Shown here: in pieces, positions 45,494 to 55,972 of the stretch
Layout: the number at the start of each line of letters is the position of its first letter
How positions within the stretch are numbered: position 1 is the stretch's first letter
NCBI RefSeq assembly: GCF_003020585.1
Contig: NZ_PXUE01000001.1
Location: forward strand, 248,001-312,000
Direction: 5' to 3'
Length of the DNA: 64,000 nt
Source: Chryseobacterium aurantiacum
Lineage (GTDB): Bacteria; Bacteroidota; Bacteroidia; Flavobacteriales; Weeksellaceae
The notes under the pieces: model-generated
The model's input: the letters and a program-made list of their open reading frames with translations, nothing else
Databases searched by the model: none
What the model was told of the DNA's origin: nothing
Program-made: the position numbers and the translations under genes

Positions 45494-47878
45494 TTAGCTT
45501 TTTCCTGCAGCCTGCATTGGATTTACTTTTCCATTTGAGCTTCCTCTCACAGGAGCCCCTTCCTGTTTTTGTTTAAAGAGTTGGAATTTTGAAGTTTCTG
45601 TACCGGAACCATTATTGCTCCAAAGATTATTATTGGTATCAATATCGGCTGTTTCTCTCATTGGATCAAGCTGAATCGATTTTAGTTTTTTATCAAAATA
45701 ATAAGTCTTGGAAACCTTGTGTTCATTCAATCTCCAGATCTGTGCAGATGACTTATCATACAATTTTGTCCCATCTTCAAATGTGAATTCAAGGATAATA
45801 GGCATTACCAGTCCGCCTTTATTCACAAAGTCAATCTGATAAGCTGTAATGTTTTTGAATTTCTCCTTATCCTTAGCATCCAAAGGCAGAGTAGCATCTG
45901 TTTTAGCAGTGTATTCTTTTGTACTTGGCTTTTCCTGACCTCTGTCATATCGATAATAGAAATCCTGAGCATCTTTATCTGCGTCTACATAGAACTTAAT
46001 ATTCTTGTCCTCTCTATTTCTGATTTTTGAAATATCTTCAAAACTGCTCACTAGCGGCTTTTCAGCCTGATATTTTATTTCTTCAACAGCCTTTGGATTG
46101 GTTTCCAAATTGGGAGTTGCTACCGTTACCTTATCAATGGCAATATCTACAGGATCTGTTCCATAGAACCATCCTCTCCAGAACCAGTCAAGGTCCTCAC
46201 CACTCGCATCCTCCAACGTGCGGAAAAGATCTGCAGGTTCAGGATGTTTGAACGCCCATCTTTTTGCATAGGTTTTGAAAGCTTTATCAAAAAGTTCTCT
46301 TCCCATAATGGTTTCACGAAGAATATTCAATCCTGTGGCAGGTTTTGAATATGCATTTGGACCATATTGAATAATATTTTCAGAATTACTCATGATGGGT
46401 TCCAGTTGATCTTTCGGAAGCTTCATATAATCCACAATTGTCCAGGCCGGACCTCTTTTGGATGGGAACTTGTTGTCCCATTTTTCCTCTGTAAGATATT
46501 CTGTGAATGTATTTAACCCTTCATCCATCCAGGCCCATTGTCTCTCATCTGAGTTGATGATCATAGGGAAGAAGTTGTGTCCTACTTCGTGGATCACTAC
46601 TCCTATCATTCCATTTTTAGTTCCTTCAGAATAGGTGCCATCTTTTTCAGTTCTTCCGAAGTTGAAGCAGATCATAGGATATTCCATTCCGCTGGCAGCT
46701 TCTACAGATTGGGCAACGGGGTATGGATAAGGAATTGTAAATTCCGAATATGTTTTAATGGTATGGGCAACTGCCTTTGTGGAAAACTTTCTGTAAAGAC
46801 CGTAAGATTCTTTTGGATAGAAGCTCATAGCCATTACCTTATTGTTGTTTTCAGGGATTGTTACACGCATACCGTCCCAAACAAATTTTCTGGAAGAGGT
46901 CCATGCAAAATCTCTTACATCTTTCGCCTCAAAAACCCAGGTTTTTCTTTGTTTTGAATGATTTTTCTCAGCTTTTTTGGCCTCATCCAATGTTACAATT
47001 TCGATAGGTTCAGAAGCGTTTTCAGCTTTTCTGTATCTTGAAAGCTGATCAGAAGTTAATACCTGATCATAGTTTTTACACTCTCCTGTTCCGCCTACAA
47101 TATGATCTGCCGGTACATTCATAGAAACTTTAAAATCTCCGAAAACCAACGCAAATTCACCTCTTCCGGTAAACTGATGATTTTGCCAGCCTTGAAAGTC
47201 ACTGTAAACACACATTCTTGGGTACCATTGTGCCATCGTGTAAAGATCGTTACCGTCTTCAGGGAAGTTTTCATAACCACCACGGCCGCCCATCTTCATT
47301 CTGTTGGATATATTGTAGTTCCAGTCTACCTTAAAGACGAATTTTTCTCCCTTTTTTAAAGCCTTGGGAAGATCAATACGCATCATGGTTTTGTTAACCG
47401 TATATCGTAATGGAGTTCCCGAAGCATCCGTTACTTTTTCAAGACTTACCCCATAGCCATTATCCTTTACAGGAAGTTCCGTTACCTTCAATTGGGTATC
47501 ATTAGTGGAAGCCGGGAGCTTTGTGGAGGTATCATATCCGGCATTTCTTATACTTGAATGTTCATTTTCATCAAGCTGAAGCCAAATATAATCCAGTTCA
47601 TCCGGAGAATTATTATAATAAGTAACCGTTTCTGAACCTTTCAGATTTCTTTTGTCCTCATCAAGGTAAGCTGTAATGTTGTAATCAGCCCTGTTTTGCC
47701 AGTATCCATGGCCGGGTGCACCAGAAGCTGTTCTGTAAATATTGGGTGTTGGAAGAATAGTTCCCAGCTGCTCAAACCTGTTTCCATGGTTGCTGCCCGG
47801 GTTATTCTGAATATTTTGTGCGGTGAAACCTGTATATGAGAATACAGAAAGTGAAAGTATAGCAACTTTTAGTTTCAT
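45494..47878 (-). CDS. M1 family metallopeptidase
   Basis: 794 residues with a signal peptide. The gluzincin site is complete: H430-E431-x2-H434 and third ligand E453 (HEVGHNFF ... MDEGLNTF), with GMEYP at 397-401 as the exopeptidase substrate motif. An exported aminopeptidase-like enzyme is expected. It is preceded on the minus strand by an exact TAnnTTTG box (47902-47909). Downstream is a secreted protein; the adjacent upstream gene is a HupE-type protein. Confidence 0.9.
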   Translation of the reverse strand: MKLKVAILSLSVFSYTGFTAQNIQNNPGSNHGNRFEQLGTILPTPNIYRTASGAPGHGYWQNRADYNITAYLDEDKRNLKGSETVTYYNNSPDELDYIWLQLDENEHSSIRNAGYDTSTKLPASTNDTQLKVTELPVKDNGYGVSLEKVTDASGTPLRYTVNKTMMRIDLPKALKKGEKFVFKVDWNYNISNRMKMGGRGGYENFPEDGNDLYTMAQWYPRMCVYSDFQGWQNHQFTGRGEFALVFGDFKVSMNVPADHIVGGTGECKNYDQVLTSDQLSRYRKAENASEPIEIVTLDEAKKAEKNHSKQRKTWVFEAKDVRDFAWTSSRKFVWDGMRVTIPENNNKVMAMSFYPKESYGLYRKFSTKAVAHTIKTYSEFTIPYPYPVAQSVEAASGMEYPMICFNFGRTEKDGTYSEGTKNGMIGVVIHEVGHNFFPMIINSDERQWAWMDEGLNTFTEYLTEEKWDNKFPSKRGPAWTIVDYMKLPKDQLEPIMSNSENIIQYGPNAYSKPATGLNILRETIMGRELFDKAFKTYAKRWAFKHPEPADLFRTLEDASGEDLDWFWRGWFYGTDPVDIAIDKVTVATPNLETNPKAVEEIKYQAEKPLVSSFEDISKIRNREDKNIKFYVDADKDAQDFYYRYDRGQEKPSTKEYTAKTDATLPLDAKDKEKFKNITAYQIDFVNKGGLVMPIILEFTFEDGTKLYDKSSAQIWRLNEHKVSKTYYFDKKLKSIQLDPMRETADIDTNNNLWSNNGSGTETSKFQLFKQKQEGAPVRGSSNGKVNPMQAAGKS

Positions 47879-47901
47879 AACCGAAAAGATTTAATATTTA
47901 T

Positions 47902-47909
47902 CAAAGATA
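47902..47909 (-). promoter_or_regulatory. Putative -7 element of the M1 peptidase gene
   Basis: Minus strand TATCTTTG, an exact TAnnTTTG match, 23 bases before the start codon. No clear TTG at -33. Confidence 0.45.
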
Positions 47910-47945
47910 GTAATAAGCTGTTGAAAAAATGAAAATATTTCACGT

Positions 47946-48524
47946 TTAGAAAGGAATTCTTTCCAATGCCATTTTTAAGGATAAAGCAAATACACCGGAT
48001 GAAACAAAGAGGATCCAATCCTTTTTATTGACCTTAAAAATATTGAGAAGAATAAACAAAACCACCAGAATAGCAAAAACAATAACGATTTGCCCAAGTT
48101 CCAATCCAATATTGAAACCCAGCAACGGAATTGCTATACTTTGGCTTTTTGCAATCATAACCCTTGCCGTATTGGCAAAACCCATCCCGTGAACAAGCCC
48201 AAAGATGAGAGCAAGGTAATAATTAGCCCGCATTAAAGTCTGTTTTTGATTTTTCATGATGATATTATCCAGAGAAGTCAGAACAATAGTAAGCGGAATT
48301 AAAAATTCAACCCAATCAGACGGAACCCTGAAAACATCCAGAATACTTAGAGCTAAAGTAATGGAATGCCCAATGGTGAACGCTGTTACAAGAATTAGAA
48401 TTTTTTTCCAGTCACTGTAAGAATAAACAGCAATGAGCGCCAGTACAAAAAGCTGATGATCTAAGGCATCCAGAGAAATAATATGTTCCCATCCAAGGTT
48501 TAAATAAAATAGAAAGTCCTGCAT
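47946..48524 (-). CDS. HupE/UreJ-type membrane protein
   Basis: 192 residues with about six membrane helices, and the family segments HQLFVLALIAVYSYSDWKK, FTIGHSITLALS and FGLVHGMGFANTA. HupE/UreJ proteins are putative nickel or cobalt carriers. In flavobacteria such genes often accompany M1 peptidase and DUF6702 genes, as here; no hydrogenase or urease is near. Confidence 0.85.
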   Translation of the reverse strand: MQDFLFYLNLGWEHIISLDALDHQLFVLALIAVYSYSDWKKILILVTAFTIGHSITLALSILDVFRVPSDWVEFLIPLTIVLTSLDNIIMKNQKQTLMRANYYLALIFGLVHGMGFANTARVMIAKSQSIAIPLLGFNIGLELGQIVIVFAILVVLFILLNIFKVNKKDWILFVSSGVFALSLKMALERIPF

Positions 48525-48661
48525 TTAGTAATAGATTGTTAGTTTTGTTTATTATGTTAAAATCTTTAAATTGATGATTTTTGGATTACAATATTTGTTA
48601 ATATTTTATTGAATAAACAATTAAATAAAATTTGTATTATTGTATTGTTAAAAAAAACAAC

Positions 48662-51600
48662 ATGAATTTAAAGAAATTATTTTTTACAAAAGTAAGCATT
48701 TCCTATGGTGGAGCGAAGCTTCTCAAGAATGCTACAGTTGCTTTTTTAGGGTTATATTCCTATGGTTTTTACGGACAAGTACAAAAATTGGATTCTCGAT
48801 TTGATATTTTGTTAAAGAATAAAGAGAATCTGGCAAATGGAAAAGCCATAAAAGGTTTGGAAACCACTGATATGAAGCTGGATCAACATTTGGTAGTGAC
48901 TTCAAAAGGGGCACAAACAATGTACTCGTGTATTATTTATACTAAAGATCCTGAAAAACTAAAATCTGATGGATTTTTAGTTCAAAGCCAGTTACCAACT
49001 TTTTCTACAGCTTTGGTTACTGTTCAGGATATTGAAAGACTGATGAATCTGCCATATGTAACATCTGTGATGGCTCCTACATTTGATGAGCTGCATAATG
49101 ATGTGAGTAGAGCTCAGTCCGGAGCCAGCCTTTTACAGTCCGGAGCCTTTAATAATACGGCTTACAATGGGACTGGTGTTTTGGTAGGTGTTTATGATAC
49201 AGGAATCGACTGGAAACATCCGGATTTTAGAAAGGCAGACGACCAGACAAAAAGTAGAATTGTTTCCATCTGGGATCAGACTTTAACCGCACAGGGTGCT
49301 GAGGTTTCTCCTACCGGATTTTCAACAGGGGTAGAGTATACAAGAGCCCAGATTGAAGATGAATTAGATGGTACTCCTCCAGGGTTTGTTCGTGAAAATG
49401 ATACCAATGGACACGGAACTCACGTGGCAGGTACCGCAGCAGGAAATGGTGCTGCTTTTGCAGATAAGAGACATAAAGGGTTTTCAACTGATGCAGATAT
49501 AGTTTTTGTAAAAGGGGGAAATGGATCTTTTCCTGTAACCAATACAATTAATGCACTGACTTATTTCCAAAATGTAGCAACAGCCCTAAATAAACCGATT
49601 GTTGTAAATATGAGTATTGGAGGACAGGCAAGTGCGCATGATGGTACATCATCTCATGAAGTTGCCGTTAACAATTTTACGTCTTCAGGACCGGGAAGAG
49701 TAGTTGTTATCTCTGCAGGAAATGATTATGGTGCCAACCTTCATAGAAAAGTTGATATAGAGCCAAGTGGTGCACAATCCTACGTTTTTACAGCAGGAAG
49801 TAATACTTCAGCAGCTTCAGTATTTAGCTTTATCATGTATGCTAATAATGATACGGCTGTTACCGCCAAATTAACGGCTCCCGATGGTCAGCAATATGTA
49901 CAGAATATAAGTACAAATACTACCCACAGTATATTAGGAGGAGGATTTACTGCTGCTATGTACAATTATTGGGGAACAGATAATAACAAACGCTATGTTC
50001 AGCTAGTAATCAACAGAGTTGCCGGATCTACCGCCAACTGCCAAGGGAACTATACGCTGGAAATTACAAATAATGGAACACAAACCATCACTACCCACGG
50101 CTGGCTTTACAGTCAGGGGACAAATGTAGGGGTTACTTTACAGAATGGTGATAACGAGTATATTGTAGGAACCCCTGGGAATGCGTCCAGTGCAATTACG
50201 GTAGCTTCTTATATGGGGAGAGCAAGTTGGTATGCGCCTGCGGGAGGATATTTGTATACTACTCCACAAGAATCAATCTCTCCATTTAGTGCGCAAGGAC
50301 CAAGAGTTGATAATTTTCAGAAACCGGATATCACAGGTTCTGGACAGGTTGTAATTTCTTCAAGATCCGGTAATTCTGCACCGGCAGCTACGGATATTAT
50401 TGCCAATACCAATTATTATGTAAAAAATCAGGGAACCAGTATGTCTTCTCCTGGAGTTGCCGGAGCGGTGGGACTATTGCTTCAGGCGAATCCTACACTA
50501 ACTGCAGCACAGGTTAAGGCGCGTCTTACTTCCAATGCAAGAAAAGATGGGGCAACAGGAAATATTCCTAATACAAGATGGGGATACGGAAAATTAGACA
50601 TCTATAAAGCAGTTACGGATGAATTAGGATGTGTAAAATCTAACTTTGAGGTTGTTACCTATGATGAGCCTTATATTATTGCCAATACAGAAAGCAATAG
50701 TGCAGCCAGTAACTTTGATAATATGGCACTTGCTGTTCGATACACTCCAACTTTAACGGGTAAATTGGGAGGCTTTTCATTTACATCCGGATCCGGTGCA
50801 ATTCCTGCTGATTTGGCTGTAGATATTCAAATAAGAAAAGTAAATGCCAATGGGGATCCTGGAGATATTATTGCTACAAAAACAGTTTCTTCTTGGATTA
50901 ATGATGTGCAAAGATTCACCTGGAACTATGTTGATTTGTCCAGTTTAAATGTTCAAATGGTGACTGGGAAAGATTTCTATATTGTAATCAACGGTCTTGC
51001 AGGAAGAGTAGCCATTAAAAATGAATCTACCGCAGTAAGCGGACGCAGCAAAACATCAACAGATGGTACAAGCTGGATTACAAGAACTTTTGACCTTAAA
51101 ATGAGAGCTACTGTCTATGAAGATGTAGCTGAAGTGAAAAATCTGGCTACAGCTAATCAAACTAAAACAGCTCCAGCAGCAGCCGGATATAATTATTTTA
51201 CAAATTCATGCCAGTTAATTTCAAGAGTGGAAAAAGAAACGGCAAGTACAGTAACAGGAAATGTAACTTCAAAAGTATGGGTAGATAATGTACAGCCGGA
51301 TTATGTATCAAGAAGATACGAAATAAATCCTGCAACAAATGCTACTACAGCTACAGGAAAAGTAACATTATATTTTAAACAGGCAGATTTTGATGCCTAT
51401 AACTTGACGAGTGTTGTAAAATTACCTACTTCTGCCAATGACAATGGTAATAAAGCAAATCTTACTATTGAAAAATATACAGGAACAAGTACAACTGGTA
51501 CTGTAGCTTCATATGGAAGCCCGGCGGCAGTTATTACTCCTAACATTACTGATATTGTATGGAATGAAACCTATCAATATTGGGAAGTGAGTTTCCAGTC

Positions 51601-51901
51601 AGTAGGTTTTGGTGGTTATTTTGTGAAAACAAGTCCAACTTTGGGTACAACAGAAGTGAAGCTGAATTCAGAAGTAAACATCACTCCAAATCCAGCTAAA
51701 GACTTTGTAAATGTTATGCTAGGAAGACATTCTAAAGGTACAGTAACCATTTATGATGCTTCAGGAAAACTGGTTAAAACTGTGGGTGTTAATACCAATT
51801 CAAACAGAATCAACGTTTCAGAATTAGTGAAAGGAACCTACTTGTTTACAATTATGTTGAACGATAATACTATAATTACTAAAAAGGTAGTTAAAGAGTA
51901 A
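48662..51901 (+). CDS. S8 (subtilisin-like) serine protease with T9SS sorting domain
   Basis: 1079 residues from the ATG at 48662-48664. The catalytic triad is visible: D in VYDTGIDWKHPD (residue 179), H in GHGTHVAGT (residue 251) and S in GTSMSSPGVAG (about residue 595). After the protease domain follow beta-rich segments and a type A T9SS sorting domain (VNITPNPAKDFVNVML ... ITKKVVKE). An extracellular protease is expected. A TAAAATTTG stretch (48624-48632) is a near -7 match upstream. Confidence 0.92.
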   Translation: MNLKKLFFTKVSISYGGAKLLKNATVAFLGLYSYGFYGQVQKLDSRFDILLKNKENLANGKAIKGLETTDMKLDQHLVVTSKGAQTMYSCIIYTKDPEKLKSDGFLVQSQLPTFSTALVTVQDIERLMNLPYVTSVMAPTFDELHNDVSRAQSGASLLQSGAFNNTAYNGTGVLVGVYDTGIDWKHPDFRKADDQTKSRIVSIWDQTLTAQGAEVSPTGFSTGVEYTRAQIEDELDGTPPGFVRENDTNGHGTHVAGTAAGNGAAFADKRHKGFSTDADIVFVKGGNGSFPVTNTINALTYFQNVATALNKPIVVNMSIGGQASAHDGTSSHEVAVNNFTSSGPGRVVVISAGNDYGANLHRKVDIEPSGAQSYVFTAGSNTSAASVFSFIMYANNDTAVTAKLTAPDGQQYVQNISTNTTHSILGGGFTAAMYNYWGTDNNKRYVQLVINRVAGSTANCQGNYTLEITNNGTQTITTHGWLYSQGTNVGVTLQNGDNEYIVGTPGNASSAITVASYMGRASWYAPAGGYLYTTPQESISPFSAQGPRVDNFQKPDITGSGQVVISSRSGNSAPAATDIIANTNYYVKNQGTSMSSPGVAGAVGLLLQANPTLTAAQVKARLTSNARKDGATGNIPNTRWGYGKLDIYKAVTDELGCVKSNFEVVTYDEPYIIANTESNSAASNFDNMALAVRYTPTLTGKLGGFSFTSGSGAIPADLAVDIQIRKVNANGDPGDIIATKTVSSWINDVQRFTWNYVDLSSLNVQMVTGKDFYIVINGLAGRVAIKNESTAVSGRSKTSTDGTSWITRTFDLKMRATVYEDVAEVKNLATANQTKTAPAAAGYNYFTNSCQLISRVEKETASTVTGNVTSKVWVDNVQPDYVSRRYEINPATNATTATGKVTLYFKQADFDAYNLTSVVKLPTSANDNGNKANLTIEKYTGTSTTGTVASYGSPAAVITPNITDIVWNETYQYWEVSFQSVGFGGYFVKTSPTLGTTEVKLNSEVNITPNPAKDFVNVMLGRHSKGTVTIYDASGKLVKTVGVNTNSNRINVSELVKGTYLFTIMLNDNTIITKKVVKE

Positions 51902-51928
51902 GTCCTCATTCACTTCAATAATAATAAT

Positions 51929-51959
51929 GGCAGCAGTTTCTATAACTGCTGCTTTTTTT
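51929..51959 (+). terminator. Terminator of the S8 protease gene
   Basis: GCAGCAGTT, loop TCTAT, AACTGCTGC, then T7, ~30 bases after the stop. Confidence 0.85.
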
Positions 51960-51981
51960 ATATTTGTCCCAAAATAAATGA

Positions 51982-52497
51982 ATGCTTAATAAAGTTTTTT
52001 TCTCATTTCTTTTATGCCTTACGATGATTTTTCAAAGCTTTGTAGAAAATAAAGCTGTTCATCCTTACCATGTAGGCTCTGTGGAGATCAATTATAATTC
52101 TAAGTCCAAAACTTTTGAAGTGACAGGCCGCTTTTTTTTGGATGATATGGAGAATGGACTCAGTAAAAAATATGGAGGAGCTTTTCACTTTAATGATGAA
52201 AAATATAAGACCAAACTCAATGAGTCCCTGCAAAAATATTGTCAGGAATATTTTAAATTAAAAGCAGACAATAAATTTTTGAAAGTGAATTATATTGGAT
52301 ATGAAGAAGATCAGGAATCTGTAAATGTATTCCTTGAGTCAGAACCCGTTGCTAATCCTAAGAAAGTAGAAGCAGCAGTCAGTTTTCTGTATAATCTCTT
52401 TGATGATCAAATTAATATTGTTCATATCATTGTGAATGGGGAGAGAAGAAGCGAGAAGTTATCCTATCCTAATCGTTATCTGTTTAAAACTTTCTAA
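51982..52497 (+). CDS. DUF6702 family secreted protein
   Basis: 171 residues with a signal peptide ending near FVENKA. The body (HPYHVGSVEINYNSKSKTFE, ITGRFFLDDMENGL-like segment) matches DUF6702, a Bacteroidota family of unknown function that often lies beside M1 peptidase and HupE-type genes, as here. Downstream is a terminator. Confidence 0.75.
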   Translation: MLNKVFFSFLLCLTMIFQSFVENKAVHPYHVGSVEINYNSKSKTFEVTGRFFLDDMENGLSKKYGGAFHFNDEKYKTKLNESLQKYCQEYFKLKADNKFLKVNYIGYEEDQESVNVFLESEPVANPKKVEAAVSFLYNLFDDQINIVHIIVNGERRSEKLSYPNRYLFKTF

Positions 52498-52522
52498 TCT
52501 TAATCGGCAATATAAACCCTAT

Positions 52523-52555
52523 AAAAGCAGGAACTTCGGTTTCTGCTTTTTTTAT
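52523..52555 (+). terminator. Terminator of the DUF6702 gene
   Basis: AAAGCAGGAAC, TTCG loop, GTTTCTGCTTT and a T run, about 26 bases after the stop. Confidence 0.8.
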
Positions 52556-52980
52556 TCCATTTATAGAAAGTTGGAATTATGTAACTCTAATTCACTTGAT
52601 ATTGATTAATTTTGTTTTGTTGAGAAATCGACAAAATGTTAAATTTAAATTATTAACAATTATTTTATTTATATATATTGATATTTTGTTTATTTTCATT
52701 AAATATTTATTTTTTATCTGATTATTTTAATATTATTTTAATTATTTATTTATGTTTTTTTTAGTAGTACTAACCAAATTAATTATATTCTGGCATGAAA
52801 TAAATTTATTCTCTACTCTTTTTACCAGTCACCCTTTTTTATAGTTGGTGTAAATCTAACTATAATGACCTCCATATTTGCGATGATTTCATAGTGCTTT
52901 TCTATTGGAACAACTCCTTAAGGTAGCATATGTTGTATCAACCAAAATCAAAAACTTCCCAAACTATTAAATACTTTAAT
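52556..52980. promoter_or_regulatory. AT-rich gap upstream of the surface-protein gene
   Basis: 425 bases, mostly A/T, with an imperfect palindrome TTTGTTGAGAAATCGACAAA at 52615-52634. No exact TAnnTTTG box near the start was found. It is the control region for the following gene; I see no gene in it. Confidence 0.35.
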
Positions 52981-54531
52981 ATGAAAATGAAAAAAAAGAA
53001 CTTTACATTGGTACTGCTTACTTTCAGCAGTGTAATTTTTGCTCAGGTAGGTATTAACACTCCTAGCCCTGCAGCAACTTTGGATGTTACCGCTAAGAAT
53101 GCAACCGGAACTTCCAGTGCAGTAGATGGCCTTTTAGTGGCACGTGTAGATAGATTGAGAGCCCAGAGCATGACAGGGATTCCAACTTCTACCATGATTT
53201 ACATAAATGGAGTTGCGAATGGATCACAAACAGGAAATGCTGTTAATATTGATGCTGTTGGCTATTATTACTATAATGGTGCCGTATGGGTGAAGCTTCA
53301 TAATCCGGGTAATACTATTGATACTAATATTTATAATACAGATGGAATACTTACCGGGAACAGAGTGGTAACCCAGGGAGCTAATACATTAGCCTTTACA
53401 GCAACTTCAGCCAATGCTTTTTCGGTTGGAGGGAATATATTGTCAGTAGATGCCGCCACAAAGCGGATTGGAGTAGGAACCATAGTACCAAAACAACAGC
53501 TGCATATTGTTGAAACCGGTTCTACCAGTGGTATTACAACCAGTTTTATTTCAGGAATGGCCGTTACAGGAGTAGGTGCAGCAGCAGGGATAAGTGGACC
53601 AGGATTCTATTTGGAAAATGTAGGCGCGCCTGTGGGATCAAGATTATTTAAAATTAACTATAGTTTGAACAGCACAGAACCTATTTTGAATTTTCAAACG
53701 GTGAGTGACGATGCAAGTACTGCAGTAAGCCAGATATTAACCCTTACACGTTCAGGAAAGTTAGGAATTAATGCCGCTCCAAATCCCGGAAATAATCTTT
53801 CTGTAAATGGGAATGCCTCTGTTGGAAATAGCTACATTACGACTGCCGCACCTGCTAACGGAGCAATTATACAAGGTCTTGTAGGGGTAGGAAATAATGC
53901 CCCTACTAATCAATTACACGTGACGGCAGCGGCAGATCCTCTGCGTTTACAAGGGACCACAGTTGGGAATACCACTACAGATCCACTTATGGTTTTGGAT
54001 GCCAGTGGTGTAGTGAAGACCATTGGTACACTCGGCGCTTTATCAATCCCCAATCCTGCTCTTTTCAGATTGGATGTAGCCCAGGCTGATTTCCTTAATG
54101 GTGTAGCAGCAGGAAGTTCATCAGTTGTTCCAATGGCTGTTGTGAAAAATTCAATTTCTGGAATGACCTATAATGCAGGTACCAGCACCATTACATTTCC
54201 TGCCGGAACTTACCAGATCACTTTTGTATATGAAGCACTTCATAACAATGATAACGGAACTACAGTAGAGGCTGATAAATGTAGAAATAGCTCCTATATT
54301 GTTGACTTCCCTACCGGAGCTGCAGGTACTCAGAGAATTCACAGTACGGCATATCATAATTCAGGAATATTATCCAATCATGGTGGTACTATTACATATT
54401 CCACTACTGTTCCTGCGGGTAGAACGTGGCCGATTCGTCTGGGAAGAGGACAATCCGGTAACTGTTCTGGTACGGGAATGACATTAGCTGCTGCTTCAAC
54501 CCAACTTTTGGTATTCAGAATTGGAGATTAA
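52981..54531 (+). CDS. Secreted repeat-type surface protein
   Basis: 516 residues from the ATG at 52981-52983, with a signal peptide (MKMKKKNFTLVLLTFSSVIF). The N-terminus VGINTPSPAATLDVTAKN and a repeat of the VGNNAPTNQLHVTAA type are common in flavobacterial tail-fibre-like and adhesin-like surface proteins. The C-terminal ~140 residues (SGMTYNAGTSTITFPAGTYQ onward) look like a C1q/TNF-like jelly-roll. There is no T9SS sorting domain. A surface or matrix role is likely, but the ligand is unknown. Confidence 0.6.
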   Translation: MKMKKKNFTLVLLTFSSVIFAQVGINTPSPAATLDVTAKNATGTSSAVDGLLVARVDRLRAQSMTGIPTSTMIYINGVANGSQTGNAVNIDAVGYYYYNGAVWVKLHNPGNTIDTNIYNTDGILTGNRVVTQGANTLAFTATSANAFSVGGNILSVDAATKRIGVGTIVPKQQLHIVETGSTSGITTSFISGMAVTGVGAAAGISGPGFYLENVGAPVGSRLFKINYSLNSTEPILNFQTVSDDASTAVSQILTLTRSGKLGINAAPNPGNNLSVNGNASVGNSYITTAAPANGAIIQGLVGVGNNAPTNQLHVTAAADPLRLQGTTVGNTTTDPLMVLDASGVVKTIGTLGALSIPNPALFRLDVAQADFLNGVAAGSSSVVPMAVVKNSISGMTYNAGTSTITFPAGTYQITFVYEALHNNDNGTTVEADKCRNSSYIVDFPTGAAGTQRIHSTAYHNSGILSNHGGTITYSTTVPAGRTWPIRLGRGQSGNCSGTGMTLAAASTQLLVFRIGD

Positions 54532-54630
54532 AATAATTTTTCACAAAAGGCTATGATAGATAAGTGTTCCCCAATGGCTTTTCTATAAAATATTCAGGCA
54601 AAAAAAAATTCTAATAACACAACTTTATAT

Positions 54631-54664
54631 AACACTTACCTTTTATCGGGTAGGTGTTTTTTTA
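54631..54664 (+). terminator. Terminator of the surface-protein gene
   Basis: AACACTTACC, loop, GGGTAGGTGTT and a T run, ~100 bases past the stop and just before the convergent acpH gene. Confidence 0.6.
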
Positions 54665-54671
54665 TTTTAAA

Positions 54672-55268
54672 TTAATTATTTTCTAGTGATAAAAGAGTGT
54701 TGATTTCTTTAGCATGGCTTAAAAGATCAGGAAAAAAATCATCATAGCATTGCTGAAGATACTTTTTGTTGTCTAAAAAAGCCTCAAAAACAGGAATATC
54801 CTTATCCAGATATTGGGCCTTGTTCAGAACATTTTGAATACTGAACTTAATGCCCCAATCTTCACGATAATTATACAACCAGTCATCATGCTCCATTTTA
54901 ACCAGCATTTTTTTGAAATTCTCCGGAAGCCATTCTTCATTCGCATTCAATACCCTGTAAACTCGAAGAGAATGCGCTTTCCATTCTGAAAGGGAATGTA
55001 AGGAAAGATCATTGGCTACAAAATAATCCATAGAGACATCTACAAAAGCTCCGGCATAAAGCCTTACTAAAGGAGCGAAAACCTTTTTAGCCTCATGTAT
55101 AGCAGGGTGGGAGTCTGTAAACGTGTCAATAGCTCTGTGAAGAGTAATTCCATCCTGAATATCCTTAGGAAAAGAAAACCTGTCCCTGTTTCGGATGAAA
55201 TCTTCCAAAAACTGACCAACAATTTGCCCGTCAGTAAAAGTGAGAAAGGAATGAGCCAAATAATTCAT
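54672..55268 (-). CDS. acpH: Acyl carrier protein phosphodiesterase
   Basis: 198 residues, the size of E. coli AcpH. The start MNYLAHSFLTFTDGQIVGQF and the HRAIDTFTDSHP segment are the hallmark of this HD-like metal enzyme, which removes 4'-phosphopantetheine from holo-ACP. It overlaps the end of the VanW-family gene by 4 bases (55265-55268). Confidence 0.85.
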   Translation of the reverse strand: MNYLAHSFLTFTDGQIVGQFLEDFIRNRDRFSFPKDIQDGITLHRAIDTFTDSHPAIHEAKKVFAPLVRLYAGAFVDVSMDYFVANDLSLHSLSEWKAHSLRVYRVLNANEEWLPENFKKMLVKMEHDDWLYNYREDWGIKFSIQNVLNKAQYLDKDIPVFEAFLDNKKYLQQCYDDFFPDLLSHAKEINTLLSLENN

Positions 55269-55972
55269 AAACGAATATAGAAATTTTTAGACAAAGTTTT
55301 ACTATTGCGTAACGTTTCCACCCAAACCCCTTTTTCTGTTTCAAGATATTTAAATTGAATTTCCTGTAGATTTAATTCTTCGGGAGAAATCAGGCTGAGG
55401 TGAAGCTCTTCATCATTAATCACGCATTTAAGCTGAACAGGAAAAACAAACGGATTTTGAATCTGCAGATCTTTATAGCCATAAACAACCGTGCAGTCTG
55501 AACCCAAAGGAGTAAAACGTTCTTCCTCTTTATAAATATCCATAGAATGAGGAAATCTTTCTAAAATCTTCAACCCGGACTGAAGAGCCAGGAAATATAA
55601 GATTGAAGAAAATTGGCAGATTCCACCACCCAAATCACTTGAAATATTATTTTTGATTAAATTTCTTCCTTCCTTAAAATTATTTTTTTCGCTTGGCTTT
55701 CCAACCATTTTCCAGAAAGAAAATACCTCACCGGGATGAATCACAAGATTATTGACCTTATTTCCAACAATTTTTAAATTATGAATTTTATTATGATGAA
55801 AAGCTCCCTTTTTAATGACCTGTTGGAGCTTAACAGAATATTCGCCTATATTTTCTGAAAGATATTCACTAGGATAAGAATGGTTATTTTTCTTTTCATC
55901 AACGTACCGTTGCAAAAGCTTTATCTGTAGCTTCCATGAATGAGGAATCCAGTTTTTCAATTGTTTTTTCAT
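55265..55972 (-). CDS. VanW family protein
   Basis: From the ATG at 55970-55972, which overlaps the methyltransferase stop in an ATGA junction, the product is 235 residues. The VanW core is visible: VIHPGEVFSFWKMVGKPSEK, GGGICQFSSILYFLAL and PLGSDCTVVYGYKDL. VanW was named from vancomycin-resistance clusters; its function is unknown and no other van genes are present. The overlap supports an operon with the methyltransferase and acpH. Confidence 0.85.
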   Translation of the reverse strand: MKKQLKNWIPHSWKLQIKLLQRYVDEKKNNHSYPSEYLSENIGEYSVKLQQVIKKGAFHHNKIHNLKIVGNKVNNLVIHPGEVFSFWKMVGKPSEKNNFKEGRNLIKNNISSDLGGGICQFSSILYFLALQSGLKILERFPHSMDIYKEEERFTPLGSDCTVVYGYKDLQIQNPFVFPVQLKCVINDEELHLSLISPEELNLQEIQFKYLETEKGVWVETLRNSKTLSKNFYIRL

